DNA of 64,000 nt from Legionella busanensis (GTDB lineage: Bacteria; Pseudomonadota; Gammaproteobacteria; Legionellales; Legionellaceae), in contig NZ_UGOD01000001.1 of assembly GCF_900461525.1 (NCBI RefSeq), forward strand, positions 3,082,001 through 3,146,000, written 5' to 3'. How positions within the stretch are numbered: the first letter of the stretch is position 1; each line of letters begins with the position of its first letter. The translations under genes were made by a program, and so were the position numbers. Below, piece after piece: positions 63,236 to 64,000 of this stretch. The notes beneath the pieces were generated by a model, which saw only the letters and a list, made by a program, of their open reading frames with translations, ran no database searches and was not told the DNA's origin.

Positions 63236-64000
63236 TTAAGAATTCTTTTTATGAGGTATAAAACAAAGCAATAAATTTATTGCACTTAAGATTAAATATA
63301 CAGCTGCCATATCAATAGAAGAGTGGGCTCGTAAATTAGTAATTATAATATTGATAATAACGGCTCCTATTAGAATTAAAGAGCCTATTAGGGAGCCTGC
63401 TTTTCCAGCATATTCAGGCAAGGCCCCTACTGCACTTGCATAAAGATGAGGAAAACAAATACCTGCGGCAGTCATAACAAAAAAGACTGGGAGCATGATA
63501 GTATAAATAATAATATAATTTAGTAATTGTAAGCTAAATAAAATAATTGAAAAGATTAACATACATAACAAGCTAAGGCGTAAAAGGAAATTCTGTGAAT
63601 ATTTCTTTATAAGTAAGCTATTAATACTATTACCAACAAAAAAACCTAAACCAACTAGAATCGCAAAAGCACCATAAACAGAAGCAGAGTACCCTAAGCT
63701 TATCTCAATAATAAAAGGCGCCATTATGCTAAAGACTACAAACAGTGACCAGGTTAAAATCAGGCCCATAACAGAAATAATATAGGTGCGATGTGTTAAT
63801 ATAATTGAGTAACTTTTTAAAATGCTTCCTAAATCTAATTTTTTTGAAAGCACTCTAGGGTTAGTCTCAGGTAACTTAAAATAGAAAATAAGATAAATAA
63901 AAATCGATAATATAAACATGAAGAAAAAATTGGCTCGCCAATTAAAATAATCTTGAATGAGACCTCCTAGAACTGGCGCTGTAATAGGAATAAAGGAATA
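63236..64000 (-). CDS. Bcr/CflA-type MFS drug-efflux transporter, C-terminal part
   Basis: The frame runs off the right edge, so about 254 C-terminal residues are visible, starting YSFIPITAPVLGGLIQDYFN with WRANFFFMF next. That segment, and LPETNPRVLSKK, fit the end of the first half of a Bcr/CflA drug:proton antiporter. Six further hydrophobic segments follow, ending LNLLLCFIPHKKNS. The N-terminal half with the main motifs is outside the window, so the substrate (bicyclomycin-like drugs or other compounds) is unknown. Confidence 0.82.
   Translation of the reverse strand, partial: YSFIPITAPVLGGLIQDYFNWRANFFFMFILSIFIYLIFYFKLPETNPRVLSKKLDLGSILKSYSIILTHRTYIISVMGLILTWSLFVVFSIMAPFIIEISLGYSASVYGAFAILVGLGFFVGNSINSLLIKKYSQNFLLRLSLLCMLIFSIILFSLQLLNYIIIYTIMLPVFFVMTAAGICFPHLYASAVGALPEYAGKAGSLIGSLILIGAVIINIIITNLRAHSSIDMAAVYLILSAINLLLCFIPHKKNS

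Noticed and set aside
1-64000. CRISPR array, prophage, conjugative element or rRNA operon
   Set aside because: No regularly spaced repeats with unique spacers, no phage structural or integrase genes, no transfer genes and no rRNA-like sequence were seen on reading both strands.

Overview
The window looks like chromosome of a low-GC gammaproteobacterium of the Legionella type (order Legionellales). Reasons: a gammaproteobacterial division and cell-wall cluster ending in lpxC, zipA beside smc, a dciA-type gene next to lpxC, a polyhydroxyalkanoate (PHA) cluster, secreted families I associate with Legionella (a DUF4949-like trio, DUF2845), a leucine-rich-repeat giant protein, and intergenic palindromes that I recall from Legionella genomes. 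The genus call is from memory of gene content, not from a search.

Layout. 1-8,024: a partial AI-2E-type transporter, tRNA-Pro(GGG), a secreted GH18 chitinase-like protein, an operon of a fused alpha/beta 2-oxo-acid dehydrogenase E1 and glutaryl-CoA dehydrogenase, a small lipoprotein, a KGG stress protein and an alpha/beta hydrolase. 8,312-9,855: three tandem copies of one small secreted protein. 9,939-16,050: a minus-strand run def-fmt-rsmB-CPBP protease-like-parB-dacB. 16,326-21,276: a divergent plus-strand run lysM-dprA-smg-topA.

21,277-30,653 is the accessory part: a palindromic MITE-like repeat, a DUF2845 gene, a decayed IS630 transposase, then one 2,272-residue protein (22,757-29,575). 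It joins leucine-rich repeats, a transglutaminase-like Cys-His-Asp core, several AAA-like segments without P-loops and two intact AAA ATPase modules. About 1.1 kb of repeats and coding debris follows. This protein is the best candidate for an undescribed system here.

30,654-46,654 returns to core genome: a phosphotransferase and PH-domain pair, dciA, then murF-mraY-murD-ftsW-murC-murB-ddl-ftsQ-ftsA-ftsZ-lpxC on the minus strand. murG is absent from its usual place between ftsW and murC, and the mraZ-to-murE front half of the cluster is not attached. zipA and smc lie upstream. 51,056-57,035 holds PHA metabolism (phaC; then phaB-phaB-phaR-phasin), broken up by three kinds of intergenic repeat. 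57,547-64,000 carries a fatty-acid desaturase, mutM with a small membrane protein, plsC, ggt-coaD and a partial Bcr/CflA-type MFS transporter. I found no CRISPR array, prophage or rRNA.
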